In this document: piece after piece, positions 1 to 15,338 of the stretch
Numbering within the stretch: the stretch's first letter is position 1
How the letters are laid out: each line of letters begins with the position of its first letter
From: Spongilla lacustris
Taxonomy: Eukaryota > Porifera > Demospongiae > Spongillida > Spongillidae
Assembly (NCBI GenBank): GCA_949361645.1
Contig: OX442432.1
Location: 7,100,118-7,164,117, forward strand
Direction: 5' to 3'
Length of the DNA stretch: 64,000 nucleotides
The notes under the pieces: generated by a model
Databases searched by the model: none
Seen by the model: only the letters and a program-made list of their open reading frames with translations
What the model was told of the DNA's origin: nothing
Program-made: the position numbers and the translations under genes

Positions 1-72
1 GACTACGATGAAGATTCTGATGAAGATCTCGAAGACACACCTGCTAAGCAGCCCAAACTGAACAGCACATGA
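1..72 (+). CDS. C-terminal end of an acidic protein, possibly PP4R3/SMEK
   Basis: The first 72 bases read through in one frame to a TGA stop. They encode 23 residues that begin DYDEDSDEDLED and end in a short basic/hydrophobic tail (KQPKLNST). An acidic run after a Y/D pair followed by a K-x-P-K-L tail resembles the C-terminus of the PP4 regulatory subunit 3 (SMEK) family, but this is recalled similarity over a very short segment. The rest of the gene lies to the left of the window. It converges with the minus-strand gene that ends at 394. Confidence 0.4.
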   Translation, partial: DYDEDSDEDLEDTPAKQPKLNST

Positions 73-393
73 AACGTTTGTTTGTCCAAATCCCACCCCC
101 TCCCACCACCGCCACCTTTCAGCACAAAGGGGTGTGGTCATCGGTCTATGGGGCCTAGTCCCCAGTCTCAGCTGTTCTCTTTGTTGCACACTTTTCTGCT
201 GTTTACAATCACTATTTTCCCTTGTGTTGCCAAGGCTACTGTTGTGCAGCAGCATGGTACTAAATGGTTGGGCACACCCCTTCACTCACATACCTTGATT
301 GTGCCAATTTGATAGAGAAACAAAATCAAAAGTAAAGTTAAGTGAATTCATACATGTACTAAAGGGGATGAGGTCTTTGTAGTGCCAAGTTGA

Positions 394-2161
394 CTAGCTC
401 CAGTCACTCTTTTTCAGCTTGCTGGCAATGGCCGTGCACAGGATCCCTGTCCTGCCAACCTTCTGGTCATCTCTCTTGCCTCTCTTGAACCACGAGAAGG
501 CAGTGCGTGACTCTTTGTGTGTGCCTTCCACTGCTGTGTGTGGTGTGCTGGCTGGAGGGTTGGCAATGAAGGCTTGTAGCTCTCTGTCCCTCTGCTCCTT
601 GTTCAGTTGCAATAAGTGATCGCGTTGTCGTCTCATGTGGCTCTCTTGGGATTCAAGTGACTCCTGGTGTGGGGAAAATGAGGAGAGAGGCCATCTCTTA
701 GCAACATACACATTACCTTTGGTGGGGATGAGGATAGTTCCTCTCTTGCACTTAGAATCCACAGAGCAGCTGCTTCTGCTCCTGAGAGATCGCAGTGCCC
801 TGGGGGGCTACCCAGAGAGTCTGGCTTGTAATGGTCTGGGCCCTGAGAGGTGTGGCTAACTTCACAACCAACTGTCTCTGCTTGTGGCTGGGGTGTGTGG
901 CTAACTCCACCCACTGGTGATTCAGTTGTTTCTGCCAGTGGCTGAGGGGTGTGGCCTTCAGTCCATGTCTCTTCTGATGGTAGGTGCGGCTGAGGGGTGT
1001 GGCCTTCAGTCCATGTCTCTTCTGATGGTAGGTGCAGCTGAGGGGTGTGGCCTTCAGTCCATGTCTCTTCTGATGGTAGGTGTTGGTCTATGTCTGGCAT
1101 TGTGGACATGCAGGAGCCTTCTACTGGTGCAATTGTTGATGCCCATGTGCTGGAAACAGTAGCAGGCACTGGTGCAGTGGGAACAGTAGCAGGTATTGGA
1201 GTAGTGGGAACAATAGCAGGTATTGGAGTAGTGGGAACAGTAGCAAGCATTGGTGCAGTGGGAACAGTAGCAGGTATTGGTGCAGTGGGAACAGTAGCAA
1301 GCATTGGTGCAGTGGGAACAGTAGCAAGCATTGGTGCAGTGGGAACAGTAGCAGGCAACTTTACACACTGTCTCTCAGTGGCCCATTGTGCTTCAGCCAT
1401 GGCTATGAGGTTTCTCAGCTCTTCCTCCTCTGTTTGACGCCTTAGCTCGTATTCCCTCTTTGACATCTCCAGCGCTTGCTGGAGTGCATTCTCGTCATCG
1501 CCGTAGACAATAGCACCATACGAGGGCGGTGGTTCTTGGAAGTTAGTGCTCTTCCGCTGCTGTTTGACTAGTTCCCAGGCCTTCTTCTCAAGGTCAATGT
1601 TCCGTTGAACCATCATTACTTTGAAGCACAGGAAATCGTCCGCTGCCACTATCTGCTGTGTGATGCCCTGGGGAGTGGCAGAATTGAAAAGAAACGTTAA
1701 ATCCAGAAGGGAGGGGCAGAAAGATTGGGGAGGAGTAAAGGAGCAAAGAGCAAGGAGGGGATGGAGGATAAAAGGGAAGAGAAAGACCTTCTCAAAATTG
1801 CAGTTCTCTCCGCATTTTTCCCAAGCTTGTATGAACTGCTTCGAGGACATTCCGATATCTTCCATAAATTGCTCCAATAGAGTTTCCACCTAGTGTGTGC
1901 ACAATTAGGAACTAGCGGTCAGCGAATGGTGATGTTGTCTCACCAAACTACTGTATTGCTTGTGGACATCAGTGTATGAAAATTTGTTCTCCTCCCCGGG
2001 ATCAAAAACTGTAGACCAAACACACATGGCGGATGATTTCGTCCAATTGATGGAGAAGCCTTACCCACGCAGTTTTCATCAACGAAGTTGTTGAGTGGGT
2101 GCGTCCAACGAGGAGACTTCAAAAATCCCACCAAGCTGTCCAAAACCCAGTCGCCCATCAT
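394..2161 (-). CDS. CFAP36: Cilia- and flagella-associated protein 36 (BART-like domain)
   Basis: Five exons on the minus strand: 2065-2161, 1944-2008, 1788-1889, 717-1667 and 394-663, all with GT-AG borders and matching phases. Exon 1 (starts MMGDWVLDSLVGFLKSP), exon 2 (FDPGEENKFSYTDVHKQY) and exon 3 (VETLLEQFMEDIGMS) give the BART-like helical domain that binds small ARL GTPases at the cilium in this family. Exon 4 starts GITQQIVAADDFLCFKVMMV, a strongly conserved CFAP36 segment, and continues with an acidic UIM-like stretch (DDENALQQALEMSKREYE). The last exon carries the basic coiled coil SHMRRQRDHLLQLNKEQRD typical of the family C-terminus. Odd feature: exon 4 contains two in-frame minisatellites (9-residue units near TVPTAP; 16-residue units near HLPSEETWTEG), making the linker much longer than in vertebrates. 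The start at 2161 is the first of two adjacent ATG codons. Confidence 0.9.
936..1085. repeat. 48-bp coding minisatellite in CFAP36
   Basis: About three copies of a 48-bp unit (16 codons, core HLPSEETWTEGHTPQ on the minus strand). The unit length is a multiple of three, so copy-number change keeps the reading frame. Confidence 0.85.
1155..1356. repeat. 27-bp coding minisatellite in CFAP36
   Basis: About seven copies of a 27-bp unit encoding a 9-residue repeat around TVPTAP on the minus strand. The frame is preserved. Confidence 0.85.
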
Positions 2162-2321
2162 TGATCAAAGGGTTTACCCCCCTGCTCCTGGCAACGCCAG
2201 CCCTGCCCACGTATAGGTTTGGGTACGAGATACCAGCCCTGCCCGGATGGAAGCCATACTTGCTTGCAACGCAAAATGAATAATATTAAACAATACATTC
2301 TACGAACAGGCTGCCTACGAG

Positions 2322-2750
2322 ATGACAGAGAAGGATGTGGAGAAGGAAGGTAAATATTTACACTAACTAGCCTTCAGTTCCTTCGACATATTTCGTACTA
2401 TTCCAGAGAATAGCGCGTATGATGACCTCGACCACGACGAGAGCGTTGACAGGATTCTGTTGTCCATCCGAACCGAGAGTGGGGCCGTATCGAGAATAAG
2501 GAACGACCTTAAGGCCCAGCAGCATGAGAGTACCGTAGAACACTACTCCTGTGCGTGTCTATGGGCCGAGATCAAGTATGTGGTTCCTTCTGTGCCTCCG
2601 CTATTCCCTTCTCCGCACACATCGTAATCACTTCTTATTTATTTTAACAGATGATACTCAAAGTACATCATTCCCATTGTCGTTGGCAACGCAGTGGTAT
2701 TGGGAGTGATTCTGTTGATTGTACTGCTGATAACGCAACTGAAAAAGTAA
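2322..2750 (+). CDS. Small single-pass (tail-anchored) membrane protein, unidentified
   Basis: Proposed exons are 2322-2349 (MTEKDVEKEE...), 2407-2579 and 2664-2750. Exon 1 to exon 2 joins in phase (GAA G / AG). Exon 2 encodes a charged segment with SVDRILLSIRTESGAVSRI. The last exon starts YIIPIVVGNAVVLGVILL, a clear transmembrane helix, and ends QLKK with a TAA stop. The layout (charged cytoplasmic part, C-terminal helix, few terminal residues) suggests a tail-anchored protein. The donor used at 2580 (GTGGTT) is weak and the stop could be bypassed by splicing at 2745 to an acceptor near 3000, which would give another C-terminus. An upstream exon in frame before the ATG (AAYEM) is also possible. 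Function not recognised. Confidence 0.45.
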
Positions 2751-3479
2751 CATTGAATGAGACTTTCGTGTGTATGTGTGTGTGCATATCATACACACGT
2801 GCATTGTGGCCTTACAACCAGCTGCTGGTAATGAAGGTTCTACTCCAAACCTCTTCGGAAGAGAGAGTGGAGCTGGAGGTCTGCAGTTAGTTAGTTAGCG
2901 TCACTTAACCAGTGTCCGATCCGTTTATTTATAACCTGTTCATGTTCGAAGCTTGCTTGCAATCTGTTCAATAACTGTCACCGCTTTACTCATTGGCAGG
3001 GGCGGTTGGGTCAGACAGACAAGAAGGCCCAAAGGAACGCAGCATATCACCAGGCCGTACAGGCGACCAGCGCTAGTAGCGTACAGGCTGCATGTGTGGG
3101 AAAAGGGTTAAATGTTTCCGTTCACTATAATAGGTAATTGGACCAAATATGGATCTGTTGCATCACACACTGCTGTAAGTACTGCACGAATGTTAAAAGT
3201 TAAGTACCTGTACTCCGAGTAGTGAAATGTCGTGAACTTGACGTCGTCAGCGAGGTTTAACGTCAGCTGCGGTGGGGTGTCTTAAACAAAGCAAATCAAA
3301 CGAAGCTTTCAATCAAAAACACCGGGTTTAGCTTAGTGGCTACCTCGTTTCTTGGCAGCATCACTAGGAAATAAATTCACTATGGGCATCCAGTTCTGAA
3401 ATTCGACAATATTAGACTGTAAAATCATAGATATTGGAGTACTCTATGGTTAAATCTATGGTCACACGTGATCACTTAC
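2751..3479. other. Non-coding stretch with a possible alternative exon
   Basis: No convincing gene. An acceptor-like site near 3000 is followed by an open stretch to about 3120 that could be an alternative last exon of the upstream small membrane gene. At 3427-3449 lies a short sequence beginning CATAGATATT and ending TCTATG, the same terminus as the two 7-bp-TSD transposons elsewhere in the window. Confidence 0.3.
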
Positions 3480-3654
3480 CTGTCCTTCGTGTTGCGATAG
3501 AACTCCACAGCTGTACACACACGCACCTGTTCTTGTCAAAACAGCTGCGCCGGCAATAGATGGAGATGATAGGCGTGCTGGAAAAATTATTTACCGCGTG
3601 AATGCGTTTTGAGCGCTCGATAGAGTGCTCACTGATAAGCTGTTGGAACTCCAT
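3480..3654 (-). CDS. Possible first coding exon of an unidentified gene
   Basis: A minus-strand ATG at 3654 opens a 58-codon frame (MEFQQLISEHSIERS...) that ends at a good donor (CAG/gtaagt at 3479). It starts only about 80 bp from the ATG of PLEKHD1 copy A on the other strand, so the two would share a divergent promoter. I could not place further exons, and the product is not recognised. Confidence 0.3.
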
Positions 3655-3733
3655 CTTTAATTACATACCGATTCAATTAATAATTACTTAACTACAAGCG
3701 GAGTGGGCGTTTTTTGCAGTGTGTTTTGAATAC

Positions 3734-9136
<5,403 letters not shown>

Positions 9137-9439
9137 AGCTAGGAGATTGGAAATTTTTAAACTTTTCTTTTTTTACAATTGTATGTGATCACTTTGGTAC
9201 CTGTAGGGTTTCTGTTGTGTAGCCATGGTTACCATATTTCCCCCTCCCCAAAGCTGTTTTAATGATTGCCCTTGCTAATGATAGTGCTTGAAGCTTGTCA
9301 TATGGTCCTCACTATGGCTATGAAGTGCTCTTACAGCATATGTGTGTGCTTTAGCAATGGGATCTGTAAGACACTTTTAAGTGCTGTAGCAATTGTCCAT
9401 TGGCTGAGCTATGCAAAATGGCAAGAGAATAGAGAGCTG

Positions 9440-10660
9440 TACTAGTGAAGAGGCTAGGGTAGAGAGGGAAGAGGCTAGAGTAGAGAGGGAAGAGGCTAGA
9501 GTAGAGAGGGAAGAGGCTAGGGTAGAGAGGGAAGAGGCTAGGGTAGAGAGGGAAGAGGCTAGGGTAGAGAGGGAAGAGGCTAGGGTAGAGAGGGAAGAGG
9601 CTAGAGTAGAGAGGGAAGAGGCTAGAGTAGAGAGGGAAGAGGCTAGAGTAGAGAGGGAAGAGGCTAGGGTAGAGAGGGAAGAGGCTAGAGTAGAGAGAGA
9701 AGAGGCTAGAGTAGAGAGGGAAGAGGCTAGGGTAGAGAGGGAAGAGGCTAGAGTAGAGAGGGAAGAGGCTAGGGTAGAGAGGGAAGAGGCTAGGGTAGAG
9801 AGGGAAGAGGCTAGAGTAGAGAGGGAAGAGGCTAGGGTAGAGGGGGAAGAGGCTAGGGTAGAGAGGGAAGAGGCTAGAGTAGAGAGGGAAGAGGCTAGAG
9901 TAGAGAGGGAAGAGGCTAGGGTAGAGAGGGAAGAGGCTAGGGTAGAGAGGGAAGAGGCTAGGGTAGAGAGGGAAGAGGCTAGGGTAGAGAGGGAAGAGGC
10001 TAGAGTAGAGGGGGAAGAGGCTAGGGTAGAGAGGGAAGAGGCTAGAGTAGAGAGGGAAGAGGCTAGAGTAGAGAGGGAAGAGGCTAGGGTAGAGAGGGAA
10101 GAGGCTAGGGTAGAGAGGGAAGAGGCTAGGGTAGAGAGGGAAGAGGCTAGGGTAGAGAGGGAAGAGGCTAGGGTAGAGAGGGAAGAGGCTAGGGTGGAGA
10201 GGGAAGAGGCTAGGGTAGAGAGGGAAGAGGCTAGGGTAGAGAGGGAAGAGGCTAGGGTGGAGAGGGAAGAGGCTAGGGTAGAGAGGGAAGAGGCTAGGGT
10301 AGAGAGGGAAGAGGCTAGGGTGGAGAGGGAAGAGGCTAGGGTAGAGAGGGAAGAGGCTAGGGTAGAGAGGGAAGAGGCTATGGTAGAGAGGGAAGAGGCT
10401 AGGGTAGAGAGGGAAGAGGCTAGGGTAGAGAGGGAAGAGGCTAGGGTGGAGAGGGAAGAGGCTAGGGTAGAGAGGGAAGAGGCTAGGGTAGAGAGGGAAG
10501 AGGCTAGGGTAGAGAGGGAAGAGGCTAGGGTAGAGAGGGAAGAGGCTAGGGTAGAGAGGGAAGAGGCTAGGGTGGAGAGGGAAGAGGCTAGGTAGAGAGG
10601 GAAGAGGCTATGGTAGAGAGGGAAGAGGCTAGGGTAGAGAGGGAAGAGGCTAGGGTAAAG
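9440..10660. repeat. Large 21-bp minisatellite, about 58 copies
   Basis: Tandem array of GAGGCTAGGGTAGAGAGGGA plus one base. Because 21 is divisible by three and the unit lacks stops, both strands stay open for about 390-450 codons, but codon content is purely repetitive. There are no splice signals, promoter or homology, so I treat it as non-coding. Confidence 0.9.
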
Positions 10661-10790
10661 GGGAAGTGGGATTGTAAAGAGAGATTGTAAGATCATAACA
10701 GAGAGAGGGCATAGATTACGGGGGATCAAGTTCATTGATGATGCTGGTGTGTGTAATAGGGCGGGCCTCTGTGATTTATTGGCTGGTTAG

Positions 10791-10930
10791 ATGCCACTGC
10801 AGGATGGTTTGGCATTCCATCTGGTGATGGTGATAGCTCAGAACGATCCGTTGCTGCCTCCGGTTATTGCCTTCTGCTCGTATGCAGGAGCTTTCGTTTT
10901 AAAAAATCTTCTTGTTATTATGTGTATACG
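10791..10930 (+). CDS. Possible MAPEG-like first exon
   Basis: An ATG at 10791 opens a frame with PVIAFCSYAGAFVLKNLLVI, a hydrophobic segment that resembles the first helix of MAPEG proteins (microsomal prostaglandin E synthase/GST family). A GTGACA at 10931 could be a donor. No second exon was found, so this could equally be a chance frame or an orphan exon. Confidence 0.2.
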
Positions 10931-11429
10931 TGACATCACACGATCCAACAAATTTATTTATTCTAAAACTGAAAGTATTGGAAACAAAAACAAAACTAAA
11001 GACAAACCAAATATCGAGAATTACGTTAGTAACTCTCATATAGGATTTAGCTATGTATGTTATATAGCACACATGTGTATTGGTCTTAACTGTACTTGTG
11101 CGTGTGTGTGCGTGTGAACGCGCGCGCGAGTATTCGTGTTGTACATACAAGTACAAGTAGGAAGCACGCGTGACCGCGGGGAAAAGTTACATAATATTAT
11201 ATAATCATTATATGGCTGTTGACTTAGGCAACCAGACTCTGACCACGTTATCAAATTATGGGACTCCTAAGTAAACAATGAATCGCTGTAAAAGTCTACA
11301 GTTCCGAGGTGTTACTTTCTACAGTTCCGAGCCGGCACTGTATAGGATTTGACCCCGACTTTGAATGTCATTAAAAACGCGACCCGCTTCTAAAGGCCGG
11401 CATACACGGGGCGACTTCTAGTCATCTGT

Positions 11430-11535
11430 CGCATGCAACTCAAATGAATGTGGACAAACTTCCACAAACTATCAGTAAACTAAACAATTACGGAACTTTT
11501 ACCCATTTCATTCGAGTTGCATGCGACAAGTCTGC
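11430..11535. mobile_element. Small inverted-repeat element (MITE-like)
   Basis: Arms GTCGCATGCAACTCAAATGAA and TTCATTCGAGTTGCATGCGAC (about 20 of 21 positions pair) surround a spacer of about 60 bp. Target duplications were not found. Confidence 0.55.
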
Positions 11536-12178
11536 AGGACGGGACTCGTAACGATCGGATCGCTTAGATGTTTCTCATTATCGAACAAGATGTTAAAAAC
11601 ATGCAGTTTAGCGTTTGTTCGACGTAACAAAACCGCTTGGTTGCGGAGAACAAAGCACTTTTCTAAACTCGTACCCAGTCCCACGTACTGTCGTCGGCCA
11701 CTTTTTGTGTTGAAAACGCATAACTCGGGATAGGAACATGTCTAAGGAATAAAAACCACACCAATCACTTCAGAATTGGTCGCCATACTCGCTTCCGTGG
11801 TCAGATAGTCTCAAAGCTACAATGTATATATTAATGGTTGTGTTTGCAACTAACGTGTACTAACCGAGTCCTGAGGACTCTCGCTCTCACATGCTAGAGT
11901 CTACAAACAACAGTACTAACTACAGTACTATAGCTAGTGGGAAATAATGTGTATAGTCTGGGCACTAGTATCTGTTAATCACTATTAAATTATAATGATT
12001 AATTCTAATATAGGATCTAGGACCGTTGTTTGAAGTTGTTCTTGTCAAAAAATAAATGCCCTTCAAACTAGAGATGACGTTTTGCATCGGATCCAGCCAG
12101 AGCACGCTACAAAGCAGATCCTGAAAAGAAACGGACGTCGACCATTCGACGTGCAAAGTATCGAACAGAGCCAAAAAG

Positions 12179-13145
12179 TAGTCTCGTACCCAGACCCAAA
12201 TGTACGTAACGATGATTATCGCTTACAGTATAACATCACGTACAGAGGGTCTGGGAATGAAGTCGTGGGAAATGGTCTATGTTACCTGAATTTGGTCGAA
12301 CCAATCAAATTGCAGCGATTTGTGACGTTACATTCCAACGCTACGGCTCATCAGCTAATTGCATTTCTAGCATACCAATCGCAAAACCACACCCAAACGG
12401 TCCCAAAGTGTGATCGGAAGGTATTTCCAAGTCAGCGTTAGACCTAGATGGTTTTATGGCTCTTGCGTCAGAAAGACTACAGTAGGTTACTTAACTCTTT
12501 GCCGAAGCCAGAATAAGCCTAGAAGGCATTTTCCGCGCGTGGTTTAGCGGTGCTGTCTCTTTGTCTCATCTACTCCTTGGACCAAGCTCTTACCTCTACG
12601 ATTGGTAGGTCTAGGCTGGCCACCTGACGATACTTGCCATCTTTGGCCGAAGCCACAACTTGTACTTGCGGGGTGCGCTCTTATTAGAAGATGCCCTTCC
12701 AGATGGCTGGACTTTGCGATCGGGTGATAGGGGCTCAGAGGTTGGCCTCGGGATGGCCCTAAAAGCGAGGAATCCCCTATGCGGATTAGGGCTTAGCACG
12801 AGAAACAGTACCCTGTGAGTGTGTTATAGGATTTTTTCACAAAACCACCGACATCGGACGGGACCGACTAGACCTGGCACACTGCCCAAGTATTAAACCC
12901 TAACGCCCTTACGGTGAGTAACCCTTAGCCTAAGTCTCCACAATTTGCGACCACCCGCATAGGTCATAATTGATTTCGTGACGCAGCGGAACATTTGTGA
13001 CGACATAAAAGTTATGTAATTCTCAACATTCCAACAACATTCCAAGAACCATTTCCCACGACTTCATTCCCAGACCCTCTGTACGTGATGTTATACTGTA
13101 AGCGATAATCATCGTTACGTACATTTGGGTCTGGGTACGAGACTA
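12179..13145. mobile_element. Mutator-like non-autonomous element with perfect 9-bp TSD
   Basis: TIRs of about 98 bp are identical from TAGTCTCGTACCCAGACCC inward, and the element is flanked by the perfect 9-bp duplication gccaaaaag (12170-12178 and 13146-13154). This is the hallmark of Mutator-like elements. The interior has no transposase; a minus-strand stretch at 12611-12799 (FRAIPRPTSEPLSPDRK...) looks like a captured gene fragment, but I do not recognise it. The identical TIRs suggest fairly recent movement. Confidence 0.85.
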
Positions 13146-13154
13146 GCCAAAAAG

Positions 13155-14300
13155 GTCCAACGGACTGCTAAAAGACAATGACATAAGACAGACTGTACTC
13201 TACGGACAAGAGTTAAGATTAAGAATAAAGTCACCCATAGGTATGTAGTACGTAGCTACCTGCTCGTATTATAAACTACGCTGTGTGACGGGTACCCCGA
13301 CTGATCGGTACTGATTTATGTCAATTATGTGAGGCTAGATATCAGATGTGATAGCTGATAGGCTTATGTCAGGTGTCTGTATTAATGCATAGCTTCGCTA
13401 ATATTAAAACCGTAGCTACACGTACTTGTGAAATCCAACACATTGGTGTGTTATGAATGTCATGATTATGAACATAACAGGTATTTGGTCAAATGCCATA
13501 TGCATGCACTACCATTATAGCAAATACTTTTAGTTTTTTGTATTTAAAAAAATACATCTCTTATTTTGAAACTCTCAACCACATGTAAAAATGCTGACCA
13601 GTGAAGACAAATCACACAAACAAGGGTGGGTTGTCCCTGGGTTAAGCTGGCTTCTTTGACTTCTGATCTGTTTACACAGATCTTATGTACACAACAGCCA
13701 ACAGGGCACAGTCAATACAACAGGGGCACAGTAGGCACGCAGTCATTCTAGCAGGGGCACAGTAGGCACGCAGTCATTCTAGCAGGGGCACAGTCATTCT
13801 AACAGAGTGATTAAGGGGCATATCAAGCATTCACCACCAATGCCAAGCATAGACATTATATCTATAACAGGCACATACATTTTCCATGGCAAGTATATAC
13901 TAGCCTTCATTTGCATCCTCAGGATACACTAAGTTGAGATTTTACAGTATCATCTGGAAAGTAGCCTTGGGTAGAGAAATGAGAAACGTTTTTCTTGTAA
14001 GCTTATCAATACTTACAGCATTGTTTATGGATTTACCATCCATGGCAAGTGTTTATTTTTTTATACGATGGCGTATTCTGTTGAGTTCCGAGAAGCGGTA
14101 TCGTGTCTTAACGAGCGAAATCAGACGAGCAGAATATGAAATCAGACGAGTATACGGAATGGTTTCCAAAAGGAAATTACGATTACCCCAGGTATTCTGG
14201 GACAAACTAGCGCATGCGCGCTAGGACCCTGGCAGTGTCTACCAGGCCCTGTTTTTCACCCCCGTAACTTTAATAAAACCGGGCCTGGGGCGAGGCTAAC
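13155..14300. other. Intergenic, no gene recognised
   Basis: AT-rich sequence with a short tandem repeat (about 31-bp unit, CAGGGGCACAGTAGGCACGC) at about 13690-13800 and one 96-codon plus-strand frame at 13934-14224 without recognisable motifs. Confidence 0.4.
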
Positions 14301-14572
14301 GATAACCCTGAGGAAAGGATATTAGTACTACATGTGACGTACAGCTGTCACTTATTCATGCATCACCTACGCAGCATAGATGACCAGAGTGGGAAGCTTG
14401 TATCCAGTATTGCTGAGGGACATACTACAGTCATAGAATTATTCTGTAACGGTGTAATACTGATTAAATACTCCTCGGGTGTAGACCACTTCCGTACATG
14501 CATATGTAAACTGGTGGCTAACCACCCACCCAGTCTAATTATTTACATTTTGCACGAGATTTTGCACATTAA

Positions 14573-14820
14573 TGTTAAATCGACGGACCGTCTATACGCG
14601 TAGACTAAATTGGTCACAATCATCTACATGTAGACGCTATTTCAGAGCAATTTTCGGGTATTTATATCCTCCATTCATTTTCTTACTTAGCCATCTACAC
14701 AGGTTAAACAACAAATGGGTAGGTAGCATTTTTAAGTTGATTACAATAAATGATTTCAAAGTACACAATCGTCTACGCGTAGATGCATATGCGTCTACGC
14801 GCGTAGACGGCGATTTAACA
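14573..14820. mobile_element. 248-bp MITE with TTAA target duplication
   Basis: The ends read TGTTAAATCG and CGATTTAACA with TTAA immediately outside each end (14569-14572 and 14821-14824). Subterminal CGTCTACGCGTAGAC-like palindromes occur at both sides. TTAA duplications fit piggyBac or Kolobok relatives; the terminus does not have the usual piggyBac CCC start, so the superfamily is open. Confidence 0.7.
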
Positions 14821-14866
14821 TTAAGGTCGTTTCTTTCTTCAGGGCTACAGAGCTTACAGAGAGCTC

Positions 14867-14892
14867 TTTCATGTGACATAAATGTCACATGA
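14867..14892. repeat. Perfect palindrome TCATGTGACA/TGTCACATGA
   Basis: Two 10-bp arms with a short AAA-type centre. They contain GTCACATG in both orientations. Confidence 0.7.
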
Positions 14893-15338
14893 AAAAAAAA
14901 ATCATATGACTTTAGTGAAATTCATTTGGTGCACAGTTCTAATATAAGCACCTGGCAGAGAACATTAAATTTTAATTGGACTATCAGTACAATCGAGAGT
15001 TACGGCAGTAACTCTCATATAGGATTTGTGCCGTATCATGAAATCATTAAAAAAAACGCTTCGCGCGTATAACTCACAAACCGAGAAACGGATAGTGTAG
15101 CTGTTTATTGCTGTTGATCCACAATAGAAAGACGATCATTTTCATGTTTTGTTCGAGTCGCCAGACCGTTTACTTTAAGAGAACAAAAATGGTCGTAGTT
15201 CTCGTTCCCAGACCGTAATTTGTCCATAGTCGTCGTCGTCTTTATGGGTGAGTATAAATCGAGATAGGAAAGGTTTTAAAGAGCGCCAGTTACACCAAAA
15301 ATCGTAGAAAAATCCTACCGACTGCCCCTTGATGTCAG

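Larger units (their letters stand above)
10661..12169. other. Intergenic stretch with relics
   Basis: Holds a possible membrane-protein exon at 10791-10930, a hairpin/TAGGATTT motif at 11015-11047, a related motif at 11340, and a short inverted-repeat element at about 11430-11535. No complete gene seen. Confidence 0.4.

Noticed and set aside
9377..10735. 452- and 394-codon frames on opposite strands
   Set aside because: Both are by-products of a stop-free 21-bp repeat.
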